Origin: Pseudomonadota bacterium
GTDB taxonomy: Bacteria > Myxococcota_A > UBA796 > SXON01
Assembly: GCA_030684355.1 (NCBI GenBank)
Contig: JAUXTN010000238.1
Location: 42,690 to 106,689 of the forward strand
Reading direction: 5' to 3'
Length of the DNA: 64,000 nucleotides
In this document: positions 16,476 to 24,174 of the stretch, piece after piece
Numbering within the stretch: the first letter of the stretch is position 1
How the letters are laid out: every line of letters begins with the position of its first letter
Notes under the pieces: generated by a model
Databases searched by the model: none
What the model was told of the DNA's origin: nothing
The model's input: the letters and a program-made list of their open reading frames with translations, nothing else
Made by a program: the position numbers and the translations under genes

Positions 16476-17302
16476 GGCGCCACCTCGTCCATCCACAGCC
16501 GCGCCTGCTCGTCGGGCCACGTCATGCCTTGGAGCGGGCGCAGCGTGAGGCCCGCCGCGCGGTCCCGGATGGCCTGGTCCCACGGCCCGTCCGCCGCGAG
16601 GGTCGGCAGGGGCGCCGCGCGCCCGGGGACCGCCACGTCGATGCCGAAGTCCTCCCGGAGCCGCTCGGTGAGGGCCGCCAGCGGCAGGGGCGTGGAGCGG
16701 CGCAAGTAGCTGCCCGCGCGGTTGGCGAGGGAGTCGGCGACGACGAGCCCTGCCGGCGTGGAGGCGTCCATGCGGAACCGGGCCGACACGGGGAGGAGCG
16801 TCGCGTGCGTCGGCAGCCCCTCGACCGCGCTCCGCGCGAGCGCGTGCACGAACGTGTGATGGATGTACCCCCTGGCCGCCACGGAGCCCCCCACGCGCAC
16901 GGCCACCGCGCGGTCGGCGACGCGGACGTGGATGCGCACCGCGCGGGTCCGGAACAACAGGGCGGCGCGCGCGAAGAGGGCGCGCAGGGCGTACGGGTAG
17001 GGATCGCCGACGAGGGGGGCGATGTCCGGGCGGACGTCGTCTTGCATCCGCGCGAGGAGCAGCCATCCCCGCCCCCCGAGGACCCCGCGGATGGCGCGCC
17101 TCAGGCGATCTCCATCCCCGCTGGAGTTCGCCTCGGTCGCGTGGAGGGGCCACCTGGACGGGAACGCCTCGCCGAGCGCGCGACGGAGCGGCCCGTCGTC
17201 GTCCCCGGGCTCCCCTTCCCGCAGCCAACCCACCACGGCGGACCAGGGATCGCCCCGGGTGAACCGGCCGGTCTCGTCGACGTCGAGCGTGTAGTCGGTC
17301 AG
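16472..17302 (-). CDS. DUF3800-like protein (predicted RNase H-fold nuclease)
   Basis: About 276 residues. The N-terminal 'DYTLDVDETGRF' (D7, D9, E10) and C-terminal 'GLVVADSLANRAGSYL' (Asp190) fit the two acidic motifs of DUF3800 proteins ('DESG' near the start, 'LQxAD' near the end), a predicted RNase H-like nuclease family frequent in defence loci. Start: the first GTG (17236) would remove the first acidic motif. The codons up to 17302 keep G/C in nearly every third position and encode the motif, so translation probably begins near the CTG at 17302 (GAGG six bases upstream) or a nearby non-AUG codon. First gene of the four-gene coupled cassette and divergent from a CotH gene. No signal peptide. 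Confidence 0.6.
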   Translation of the reverse strand: MTDYTLDVDETGRFTRGDPWSAVVGWLREGEPGDDDGPLRRALGEAFPSRWPLHATEANSSGDGDRLRRAIRGVLGGRGWLLLARMQDDVRPDIAPLVGDPYPYALRALFARAALLFRTRAVRIHVRVADRAVAVRVGGSVAARGYIHHTFVHALARSAVEGLPTHATLLPVSARFRMDASTPAGLVVADSLANRAGSYLRRSTPLPLAALTERLREDFGIDVAVPGRAAPLPTLAADGPWDQAIRDRAAGLTLRPLQGMTWPDEQARLWMDEVAP

Positions 17303-17452
17303 GTTGCGCCTCGGGAGGGAGATCCGAGCGAAGTATCGCGTCTGACGCGAGCACGGCGGCTCCGCGCAACACGGGCGAGGCGTCCTCGCCGCGCGGAGCC
17401 CTTACACAAGCCTTGCAGCGATCCGCCCCGAAACCGTGTACCGTTCGGCGCC

Positions 17453-18748
17453 ATGACGCCCCTCGCGCTCCTCCTCTCCCTCGTCGCCTGCAAGCCCGGC
17501 GGGATCGTCGTCACCCACGAGGAGGACACCGGCGAGACGGCGCCCATCGAGGAGGAGACGGACGAGCCCATCGAGATCGTCGACGGCACGGACGACACCG
17601 CGGATACGGACACGGACACCGACACCGACACCACCGTGGGCGGGGACGATGACGACGCCATCTACGCGGCGTTCTTCGATCCCGCGACGATCCAGACGGT
17701 CGACCTCGTCCTCTCCGACCGCGCCATCCGCACGCTCAACTTCGGCGGCGACGAGTACGTCCAGGGGGACGTGACGATCAACGGCGTGTTCTTTTCCGAG
17801 GTCGGGGTGCGCCTCAAGGGCTCCAGCACCTACGAGGACCTCGACTGCGACGACGGGTATTGCAAGGCGGCGTTCAAGATCAAGCTCAACGAGTTCGTCG
17901 AGGACCAGCGCTACGGGGATCTCGAGCGGATCACGCTGAACAACATGACCTCGGACTACACCCAGTCGAAGGAGGTCATCGTCTACAACCTCCTCAACGA
18001 GCACAACCAACTCGCGTCGCGGTGCAACTACGCGCGGGTGACGCTGAACGGGGAGGCCTGGGGCCTGTACGCGAACGTGGAGAGCGCGGACGATCGCTGG
18101 CTGAAGCGGCGCTTCGAGGACCCCGAGGGCAACTTCTGGGGCACCGCCAGCTACTACGGCGACTTCTACACACCGTACCTCGACACGGGCTGGGTCCCGA
18201 AGAGCGGCGACGGGAGCCTCGCGCAGCTCGAGGCCGTCACCGCCGCGCTCGACAGCTTCGCCGGCGACTTCTTCGGCGAGCTCGCGCCGGTGGTCAACGT
18301 CTCCCAGTGGCTCGAGTACTGGGCGTGGTGCGCCGCGACCGGCAACTACGACGGCTACCCGTTCACGCTGAACGACGTGCTCGTCTACGCCGACCCGGCC
18401 AACGAGGGCCGCCTGGTCTTCGCCCCCTGGGGCACGGACGAGTCGTGGGACGAGTACGAGGTCTCCGGGCGCAACTGGAACCTCATCAGCGGCCGGCTCG
18501 CCTCCGCCTGCCTGGCGGACGTCGCGTGCATAGCCGAGCTGAAGGTCCAGATCGGGGTCGCGATCGCCGCGTACGAAACCAGCGATGTGCCCGCCAGCGC
18601 CCAAGCCGCGTGGGACCTCTCCGAGGCCGACGCCCAGTCCGACCCCCGGCGCCCGTTCACGCCAGACTACGTCTGGTACTACCGCGACTACTACAAGAAC
18701 GTGATGCCCGGCTACGGGGACTACGTGCGTCGTCAGGTCGGGCTGTAG
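17453..18748 (+). CDS. CotH-kinase family lipoprotein
   Basis: 431 residues. 'MTPLALLLSLVAC' is a short signal with a lipobox Cys13. An acidic Thr/Asp linker ('TDTDTDTDTD', about 25-65) probably spans the periplasm or surface. The CotH domain follows (about 75-425) with 'GVRLKGSSTYED' (the family's G-loop-like strand pair), 'NEHNQLASRCNYARVTLNG', 'WGLYANVES' and 'FAPWGTDESWDEYEV', which corresponds to the metal-binding 'PWDxD' segment. CotH enzymes phosphorylate Ser/Thr on exported proteins; the substrate is unknown here. ATG 17453. Upstream there are weak -35/-10-like boxes (TTGCAG at 17413, TGTACC at 17437). A perfect hairpin follows the stop. Divergent from the four-gene cassette. Confidence 0.88.
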   Translation: MTPLALLLSLVACKPGGIVVTHEEDTGETAPIEEETDEPIEIVDGTDDTADTDTDTDTDTTVGGDDDDAIYAAFFDPATIQTVDLVLSDRAIRTLNFGGDEYVQGDVTINGVFFSEVGVRLKGSSTYEDLDCDDGYCKAAFKIKLNEFVEDQRYGDLERITLNNMTSDYTQSKEVIVYNLLNEHNQLASRCNYARVTLNGEAWGLYANVESADDRWLKRRFEDPEGNFWGTASYYGDFYTPYLDTGWVPKSGDGSLAQLEAVTAALDSFAGDFFGELAPVVNVSQWLEYWAWCAATGNYDGYPFTLNDVLVYADPANEGRLVFAPWGTDESWDEYEVSGRNWNLISGRLASACLADVACIAELKVQIGVAIAAYETSDVPASAQAAWDLSEADAQSDPRRPFTPDYVWYYRDYYKNVMPGYGDYVRRQVGL

Positions 18749-18774
18749 CGAGCGGCCAGGGCGAGCGCCGCTCG
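18749..18774 (+). terminator. Hairpin directly after the CotH stop codon
   Basis: Perfect 8-bp stem (CGAGCGGC / GCCGCTCG) with a 10-base loop, beginning at the base after the TAG stop. No T-run beyond CTT, so efficiency is uncertain. Confidence 0.55.
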
Positions 18775-18776
18775 GC

Positions 18777-19230
18777 TTGGTCCAGGCGCTCCGGCTGCGA
18801 AAGGCGACGGCCGATCGTGAAGCCGCGGTGACACCCGAGGTGAAGGGCGGGCTCCGGGTCCCGGGGAAGTCCGACCCGACCGCGGGGTCGGAGATCCTGG
18901 CCGCGCGGCTCTCGGCGATGTTCGACATCTCGGTGCAGGCGACGGTCGTGCAGACGGCGCTGCAGGGAATGGGGCTCGCGCGAACCACGCGGTCGGCGTT
19001 GGGGGCGCATCCGGAGGTGCGGTGCCGGCCGCCGAGGCGGATGTGCCTGTCGTCGAAGCGCTGGCGCCGAGCTCCTCAAGGCCGTGGACGAGGACCTTGG
19101 CGCCATTGCGGCCCACCGCTCGCTCGTGTTCGTGGCGCCGACGCCCCGGAGCTTCGGCGCCACGTCGATCCCCGTGAACCGTGAGGCGAGCGTGGCGGAC
19201 CGGACCTCCTGTCAGAACCGCGTGCTGTCG
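18777..19230 (+). pseudogene. Decayed IS630-type transposase
   Basis: The region carries pieces of what looks like an IS630-family transposase in two frames. First comes a helix-turn-helix part ('SEILAARLSAMFDISVQATV', 'TALQGMGLART'). After a frame change follows 'AVDEDLGAIAAHRSLVFVAP' and 'SFGATSIPVN', which resembles the second catalytic Asp block ('DE...') of DDE enzymes of that family. No intact frame covers both, and no terminal inverted repeats or TA target duplication were found. It sits in the otherwise gene-free gap 18749-19278. The family call is tentative. Confidence 0.4.
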
Positions 19231-19255
19231 ACCCTACGACGGAGGGCGAACAAAG

Positions 19256-19270
19256 CCCCTCCCGCAGGGG
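19256..19270 (-). terminator. Weak terminator after the minus-strand secreted module
   Basis: On the minus strand CCCCT-GCGGG-AGGGG is followed by CTTTGTT, within 25 bases of the stop at 19279. The stem is short (5 bp), so the call is weak. Confidence 0.35.
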
Positions 19271-19278
19271 AGCCAGGC

Positions 19279-19710
19279 TCAGTTGGGGTAGACGAGGCGG
19301 CCGCCCGGCTCTTGGATGCCGAGACCTTGCCGAACGCGGTGGATCTGCAGGAGCTTCAATGCGTCGTCGCGGACCTCGCGAAGGGGCCTGCCTTGGAATA
19401 CCTCGGCGTTGGCCTCCACGAACGAGCGGATGTCGGGCTCGCTCACCCGCGCCTCGCGCAAACGGCGGCGGATCGCATCGCTCACGTCCGCCTCCCCCTC
19501 CTCCTTAAGCTGGGCGGTGACGCGGTCAGACTCCTCCATCAGCGTCTGGACACTCCCATCCTTGCTTACGCTCGACAGCACGAGATCCACGGCGCGTGCA
19601 TGCCGCTCGGCGCCATCGACTTCCTTCACGGGCGGTCGACGGAGGAGCACCCAGCTACCAAACGTGAGCGCCAACGCAACGAAGGTCAGCACAACGAGAC
19701 GCCTCTGCAT
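19279..19710 (-). CDS. Small membrane-anchored protein of the subtilase module
   Basis: 143 residues. ATG 19710 starts 'MQRRLVVLTFVALALTFGSW', a clear signal anchor (basic n-region then about 16 hydrophobic residues). The rest is hydrophilic and mainly helical, with many Glu/Arg/Asp ('SDAIRRRLREARVSEPDIR') and a C-terminus 'GGRLVYPN'. No family recognised. The start overlaps the upstream lipoprotein stop by one base (TGATG), so it is co-translated with that gene. Base composition over 19.3-22.6 kb looks slightly less GC-biased than the surroundings. It may be a chaperone or partner of the upstream protease, which is only a guess from position. Confidence 0.6.
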   Translation of the reverse strand: MQRRLVVLTFVALALTFGSWVLLRRPPVKEVDGAERHARAVDLVLSSVSKDGSVQTLMEESDRVTAQLKEEGEADVSDAIRRRLREARVSEPDIRSFVEANAEVFQGRPLREVRDDALKLLQIHRVRQGLGIQEPGGRLVYPN

Positions 19711-20240
19711 CAGTGCCCCTCCCAACTCAGCTGCTTGTCGATTGTGGTGTAGGTCCCCGTTGGGATCGCGTAAACCCGCACAACGCGCGAACTCTCATCG
19801 AATACGGTTTCCGGCCACTCGACGCACCACGCGGTATTCAGGACATCCGTGCCCAGCCCGTCGACGCCCGTGAGCGAGAATGCGCTGGGGAGCCCCGAGG
19901 TGGTGTCCAGGTAGCCCACCAGCGCTGCCTCCGTCGCCCAGTCGAAGCTCCCGGTCGCGCCCTCGTACGCAACCTCGGAGAACATCCAGTCCGAGAGCTC
20001 AGTCTCCGAACGCGCGATCCAGGTCCGGAGCCTGCCGGGTCGCCTCCAAGGGTTGTCGGTGGAGCCCCAGTTGTACGCCTCCACTTCAAGGCGCACCTGG
20101 TCTGGTAGCGCCGCCCCGCAGGTTGTGTTCGCCGTATCCTCCGGCGGCGCCGAATCGCCTGTAGAGGAATCCGGTTGGACCGATCCGGAGCACCCGCTCG
20201 GGGCGGCGAGGAACACCATGGCCCAACTGAGCGCGATCAC
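19710..20240 (-). CDS. Small lipoprotein of the subtilase module
   Basis: 176 residues from GTG 20240. The N-terminus 'VIALSWAMVFLAAPSGCSG' ends in a lipobox-like 'PSGC', followed by an acidic/Ser/Thr linker ('SSTGDSAPPEDTA') typical of this genome's lipoproteins. The rest is beta-rich without a recognised family ('VRLEVEAYNWGSTDNPWRRP', 'RVVRVYAIPTGTYTTI'). The GTG overlaps the subtilase stop by 4 bp (GTGA) and its own stop overlaps the next ATG by one base. Probably outer-membrane or periplasmic, possibly acting with the protease. The longer upstream frame is a shadow of the subtilase gene. Confidence 0.6.
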   Translation of the reverse strand: MIALSWAMVFLAAPSGCSGSVQPDSSTGDSAPPEDTANTTCGAALPDQVRLEVEAYNWGSTDNPWRRPGRLRTWIARSETELSDWMFSEVAYEGATGSFDWATEAALVGYLDTTSGLPSAFSLTGVDGLGTDVLNTAWCVEWPETVFDESSRVVRVYAIPTGTYTTIDKQLSWEGH

Positions 20241-22483
20241 TTGATCGAGTCCGGGGGAAGGCCGCCGTCGTCGCGATCCATGTCCTCCCAGTAGAGCGCG
20301 ATGTGCACGTACCGGTTGCCATTGGCGCTGCAGTTGGCGAACGGGTTCGACGCGTCGAAGATGGCGCCGCTGGGGGGCACACACCAAGGGATGAGTCGCA
20401 CGTCCCACGCATTACCGCCCGCGGCGTCCTCCCTCAGCCGCTTCTCGCCCGGCGCGGTTCCGGCCGTTTGGTACTGGAACAGGCCATTTCGGTACGCCGC
20501 GAAGGCGACGTTGGCCGCATCCTCGACCGAGCCGAGGTTCGGCTCAAACCAGAACGCGGTCGCGCGGAGTCGCTCTACGTCGCCGGGGAGCGGCTGGTTG
20601 ACGCCCGCAGCATCGGGGTTGGCCAGACAGGGTGCGATGACACCCCCAGTGGTCACCGTGCGCGTGCACCAGCGCGCGCGCCAGGGCGCGTCCATGCCGT
20701 CGTCCGTGAACATCCGCATCCGCATGCGGCCCGCGCCCCAAGCCGGGTCCATCGCGTCCCCGGCCGTTGCAGCGGGGCCGGGGTTGTCCCGGTTGGGGTT
20801 GAAGGGACCGCGGGTGGTGAGCGTCGTTCCGTCGCCCATCAGGAGCATCGTCGCGTGAAGGTTGCCCACGTCGTTAGCCCAGGACGAGCCGATCACGTTG
20901 ACCAGGTGGTCCTTGAGCACTGCCGCGGCGCCCCCGATTGTTGGGGCGGCCGCGCTGGTTTTGTCGAACGGCCCGTCCGTCTTGTAGGTGTCGTTCCACT
21001 TGGGTGTGCCGCTTGTCTGACGGCCTGGCGCCACCAAGTCGACGATGGCCCGCCCATGCGGGTCTCCGCCGATCGGGCTCGAGGACTCAAGCGGGCCGGC
21101 GTTCAGATCCGGCACGCCCGACTCCTCTAGAGCGCCGGCCACGAAGGCACCCGCCGCGGTGCCCGGCGAGTCCACGCTGCACGAGTCTACGAAGTGGAAG
21201 TTGTTGGCCCCGGACTTCGCGACGAACGTGCCGTTGGCGTAGATGTTGTCGATGATCTGGTTGTCGCTGGCATCCACGTCGCAGGCGCCTCCGGTCGAAT
21301 ACGACATCGAGAAGACGTCCGGCTCGAGCGCGATCACCTTGGCGCCTACGTCCGAGAAGTAGGGACGCCCCGAGGGGCCCGCCACCCTCTCGATGAACTC
21401 GAAGACAGCGTCGGTCGCGTTGCCGGTGCTTTGCTCTCGCTCGGCGGTCGTGGAGCGGTTTGTTGGGTCCTGACCCTCAAGGAGATTGGCCATGAGGATT
21501 CCCGATACGCCCATGCCATGACAGGGCCCGGTGGCACTATCCTCGGCGCTCGTCAGCAACCGGAAGGACGCATCCCAACGCCACACACTGGTGAGACGCG
21601 AGAGGAAGAAGGGCGGGTCGTCCCTCCAGGCCGGGTGGTCCTCGTCGATGCAGTCGTCCGCGACAACGACGAAGATGTCGTCCCGCGCCGTCATGCCCGA
21701 AGGCGTCTCGCCGTTGAAGCCGGCCGTAAGGAACTGCTCCACCTGAGTGGATGCGCGGACCTCGGCGCCGTCGTTGTTGTCGGACTCGGGGTCCTGCACC
21801 CAACCCACGTGGGAGAATCGCCCGTCGTCGATGAGGGATAGCGCCGTTTCGGGCGTAGCCTCGACGTAGATGGCGGAGTCCACCCAGCTCTCGTGGAGCA
21901 CCCGGTGGCCCTCGGCCTCCAGGGCACGCGCGAGCGGCTCCAGGGCGCCCTCGACCTCGTTCTGGTAGTCGATCCGCGCAAGGGTGCGCTCCTCGAGCCG
22001 GTTCAAGTAGGCGACTGGATCGCTGTCAAGAAGGCCGTCGAGAGCGGGCGGCGGGGCGAACTCGGCGAACGTCGCCACCTGCAGGACGAGCGTGCGCACC
22101 TCGTCCCTCCCCGCCTCGACGATCCAGGTCTCGAGGCCAGGGTTCACCGTCTGCGGGCGATTGAAATTGGCCGCTCCGCTCGACGCGATGCCCTGCTCCC
22201 ACGTCGCGAAGTCGGTAGGCGCCGTCTCCCCCTGGGCATCCCACACCTCCCGCAAGCTCTCCGCCGACGGCGCGAGCTCGTCGAACCGCCGCACAGTGAG
22301 CGTCACCACCAGCGGCGCGTCCTCGCTCTCCTGCCCAGCATCCCAGTCGATCCCGAACACCTCTCCTTCCGGGGAGACGAGATCGGTCGTGGTCACGCTC
22401 CACTCTCCGCCCGCGCGCGTCTCGATGGTAGGGGAGCCAACGACTCGCTCCTCCAGGATCTGCCCGTCCTCGCCGACGGTCAC
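20237..22483 (-). CDS. Subtilase (S8 family) serine protease, exported
   Basis: 748 residues from the first in-frame GTG. The catalytic triad is visible: Asp276 in 'VVVADDCIDEDHP', His322 in 'CHGMGVSG' and Ser510 in 'KTSAAAPTIGG'. Asn427/428 in 'SGANN' is the oxyanion residue. Residues 1-250 are an N-terminal region with no recognised domain, possibly an inhibitor-type propeptide; the C-terminal 230 residues are beta-rich with four Cys. Upstream there is no signal in this frame. However, ATG 22545, with GAGG in front, encodes 'MFEVLLLLP' in another frame, and one extra G in the GGGG at 22519-22522 would join it to '...QALATEII' and this protease. It probably cleaves extracellular protein. Second gene of a four-gene module. 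Confidence 0.87.
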   Translation of the reverse strand: MTVGEDGQILEERVVGSPTIETRAGGEWSVTTTDLVSPEGEVFGIDWDAGQESEDAPLVVTLTVRRFDELAPSAESLREVWDAQGETAPTDFATWEQGIASSGAANFNRPQTVNPGLETWIVEAGRDEVRTLVLQVATFAEFAPPPALDGLLDSDPVAYLNRLEERTLARIDYQNEVEGALEPLARALEAEGHRVLHESWVDSAIYVEATPETALSLIDDGRFSHVGWVQDPESDNNDGAEVRASTQVEQFLTAGFNGETPSGMTARDDIFVVVADDCIDEDHPAWRDDPPFFLSRLTSVWRWDASFRLLTSAEDSATGPCHGMGVSGILMANLLEGQDPTNRSTTAEREQSTGNATDAVFEFIERVAGPSGRPYFSDVGAKVIALEPDVFSMSYSTGGACDVDASDNQIIDNIYANGTFVAKSGANNFHFVDSCSVDSPGTAAGAFVAGALEESGVPDLNAGPLESSSPIGGDPHGRAIVDLVAPGRQTSGTPKWNDTYKTDGPFDKTSAAAPTIGGAAAVLKDHLVNVIGSSWANDVGNLHATMLLMGDGTTLTTRGPFNPNRDNPGPAATAGDAMDPAWGAGRMRMRMFTDDGMDAPWRARWCTRTVTTGGVIAPCLANPDAAGVNQPLPGDVERLRATAFWFEPNLGSVEDAANVAFAAYRNGLFQYQTAGTAPGEKRLREDAAGGNAWDVRLIPWCVPPSGAIFDASNPFANCSANGNRYVHIALYWEDMDRDDGGLPPDSIK

Positions 22484-22587
22484 GCTCTTCTGGAAGATGA
22501 TCTCGGTGGCGAGCGCTTGGGGAGCAGGAGTAGTACCTCGAACATGGCACCTCTTCAGTCGTCACGCAGCTATACGTCAAGCGCCCT

Positions 22588-23343
22588 TCACTCGCAACCG
22601 CCCGCGTCGTAATCGCACATGAAGTCGGCGTCATCGCCGTAGGAGTACTCGCCGATGAGGTCCAGGTGTTCGCCGAACAGAACAACGTCGTCCGGCGTGT
22701 TGTCATCGTCCCCCACGCCCCAGGAGGTGGCGCGCGATTCGAGGGTGACGCCCGGCACGGCAAGCACCACTCCACCACCGCCGCCCGACGTGTTCCGCAC
22801 GACCAGGCTGTCCTGGATCTGGATCGCGCTGTCCTCGCCGGGACAGATGGCACCTCCCATCCAGGCGTGGTTGTCCTCCAGCGTCACGGCGTCTAGGAGT
22901 GTCGTGCCAAGGGCCGTGTACAAGGCCCCTCCGCACGTGCGCCCCTCGGGCTCGCGGCTGGCCACGCCCCCGCGGAGCGTCAGGCCGCGAAGGGCGAGCG
23001 TGCCCGTCCCGGTCGCTTGGAGCACCCCGGGCGCGCCGCCCGCATCGAGCACCGCGACGCCGCCCCCTTCCGGCTCGATCGTCAGGCGCCCGTCCTCCCC
23101 GACCACGTGGAGCGTGCCCTCCCAGGTTCCGGGGCAGACCGAGAGCAGCACCTCTCCCCCGAAGGCCAGCTCATAGCCTGAGCCTTTGATCTCCCAGGGT
23201 TCGATGGCTCGGCCGTCGTCCGTCCAGGCAAACAGGCCCCGCTCACACGGCGGCGCGCATCCCGCGGCGGACAGCTTCGCAACCACTAAAACCGCCACGA
23301 CCACTCCCTTCGCGGCGCGCGAGTCCCGCCCCACCTCGGCCAT
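22588..23343 (-). CDS. Beta-helix lipoprotein, first gene of the subtilase module
   Basis: 251 residues. ATG 23343 gives a signal ending 'VAKLSAAGC' (lipobox), and GAAGGGAGGG lies upstream as ribosome site. The body contains 'LALRGLTLRGG', 'GALYTALGTTLLDAVTLEDN', 'GGAICPGEDSAIQIQDSLVV', with hydrophobic rungs every 20-25 residues and 'GGA' turns. This is the polymorphic-membrane-protein-like right-handed beta-helix seen in many Myxococcota surface proteins. Several Cys may form disulfides. The stop at 22588 is followed 42 bases later by the (frameshifted) start of the subtilase. Likely a surface protein, perhaps a substrate or carrier of the protease. The frame upstream to 23643 shows no real signal. 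Confidence 0.65.
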   Translation of the reverse strand: MAEVGRDSRAAKGVVVAVLVVAKLSAAGCAPPCERGLFAWTDDGRAIEPWEIKGSGYELAFGGEVLLSVCPGTWEGTLHVVGEDGRLTIEPEGGGVAVLDAGGAPGVLQATGTGTLALRGLTLRGGVASREPEGRTCGGALYTALGTTLLDAVTLEDNHAWMGGAICPGEDSAIQIQDSLVVRNTSGGGGGVVLAVPGVTLESRATSWGVGDDDNTPDDVVLFGEHLDLIGEYSYGDDADFMCDYDAGGCE

Positions 23344-23796
23344 CCAAGCCCTCCCTTCTACAAGAGAAGGTAGCCCATCCTCGTCGTCCCGGCGTTGGCA
23401 GCGGAGGGGTCCGGAGACGTACGACGGTCGCCGCGACGCGCCGAGCAGCGGCGCGACTCGGCCGCGCAGCCCGGAGTGACGCGCCTCCAGGTCGAGCACG
23501 ATCGACTCAGCGTCGGTTTCGCGCCCGAGCGTGTACCACAGTACCCGTGAGCCGGCGCGATACGCCAACCCATCCGCGCTCACTGACGAACAGGAGCGCG
23601 CGGTGGGAACCATCCCGTCGTCCGCGCACAGCGACGGTGACACCTACGCGGATCCCCACGAGGTGACCGAGGGCACGGACCACGGATGAGTCGGTCCGCA
23701 CGGGCCCGCGCTAGCCGACAAGGTGAGCCAGGACGTGCGCTAGCCTAGCTTCGCCGACCCGATAACGATAGCCAGGACGCGCGCTGGCCGGCGCGG
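23344..23796. other. Gene-free interval with a coding remnant and a direct repeat
   Basis: No intact gene is seen. On the plus strand a frame ending at a TGA at 23687-23689 encodes 'DGDTYADPHEVTEGTD', a Ca-binding/TSP3-like motif, with no start. It is probably a leftover of a surface protein. A direct repeat AGCCAGGACGYGCGCT occurs near 23728 and 23770. Confidence 0.45.
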
Positions 23797-24072
23797 CTAC
23801 GCGTGCGCCGCGAGCTTCGGCAGCCCCATCGCGTGCACCTCGTCGATCTCGAAGTACGAGTTGGTCGAGAGCCCCGCCGTCTTGGCGTCGAGCCACCCCC
23901 GGAGCGTCGCCAGGTCGTCGCACCGCCACAGGCACACCGCCTGGAGGTGGTCGCGCGACGGGAAGTACGCGAGGGACTGGCAGCCGTCGGGCGCGTGCGG
24001 CACGTCCGCCCCGAGCTCATCGAAGCGCAGCCAGTCGGTCACGTCGTGATGCAGGACACATACGAACAACAT
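23797..24072 (-). CDS. Small alpha/beta-barrel-type protein of unknown function
   Basis: 91 residues. ATG 24072 (MLFVCVLHHDVTDW) is preceded by GGAGGAGGGG, a strong ribosome site, and the six residues before it in the longer frame are that site. The order of strands and helices, with 'SLAYFPSRDHLQAVCLW' and 'STNSYFEIDEV', fits the small ferredoxin-like dimers of the antibiotic-monooxygenase/DUF4242 type. Cys residues and His9/His10 could bind metal, but nothing is certain. Cytoplasmic. It stands alone between the gene-free interval and a divergent beta-propeller gene. Real function unknown. Confidence 0.6.
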   Translation of the reverse strand: MLFVCVLHHDVTDWLRFDELGADVPHAPDGCQSLAYFPSRDHLQAVCLWRCDDLATLRGWLDAKTAGLSTNSYFEIDEVHAMGLPKLAAHA

Positions 24073-24174
24073 GGTCCCCTCCTCCATGAGGAAGGGTAGT
24101 CACGCCCCGGCCCTCCGGGGCCCACCTTGCCTTTCGTCCCCGGTGCCTAGCTTGCCGCAGCACGGGGCAACGAT

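Noticed and set aside
17413..17442. Sigma-70-like promoter (TTGCAG, 18 bp, TGTACC) before the CotH gene
   Set aside because: Both boxes have mismatches and the transcript would start almost at the ATG; not strong enough for a feature.
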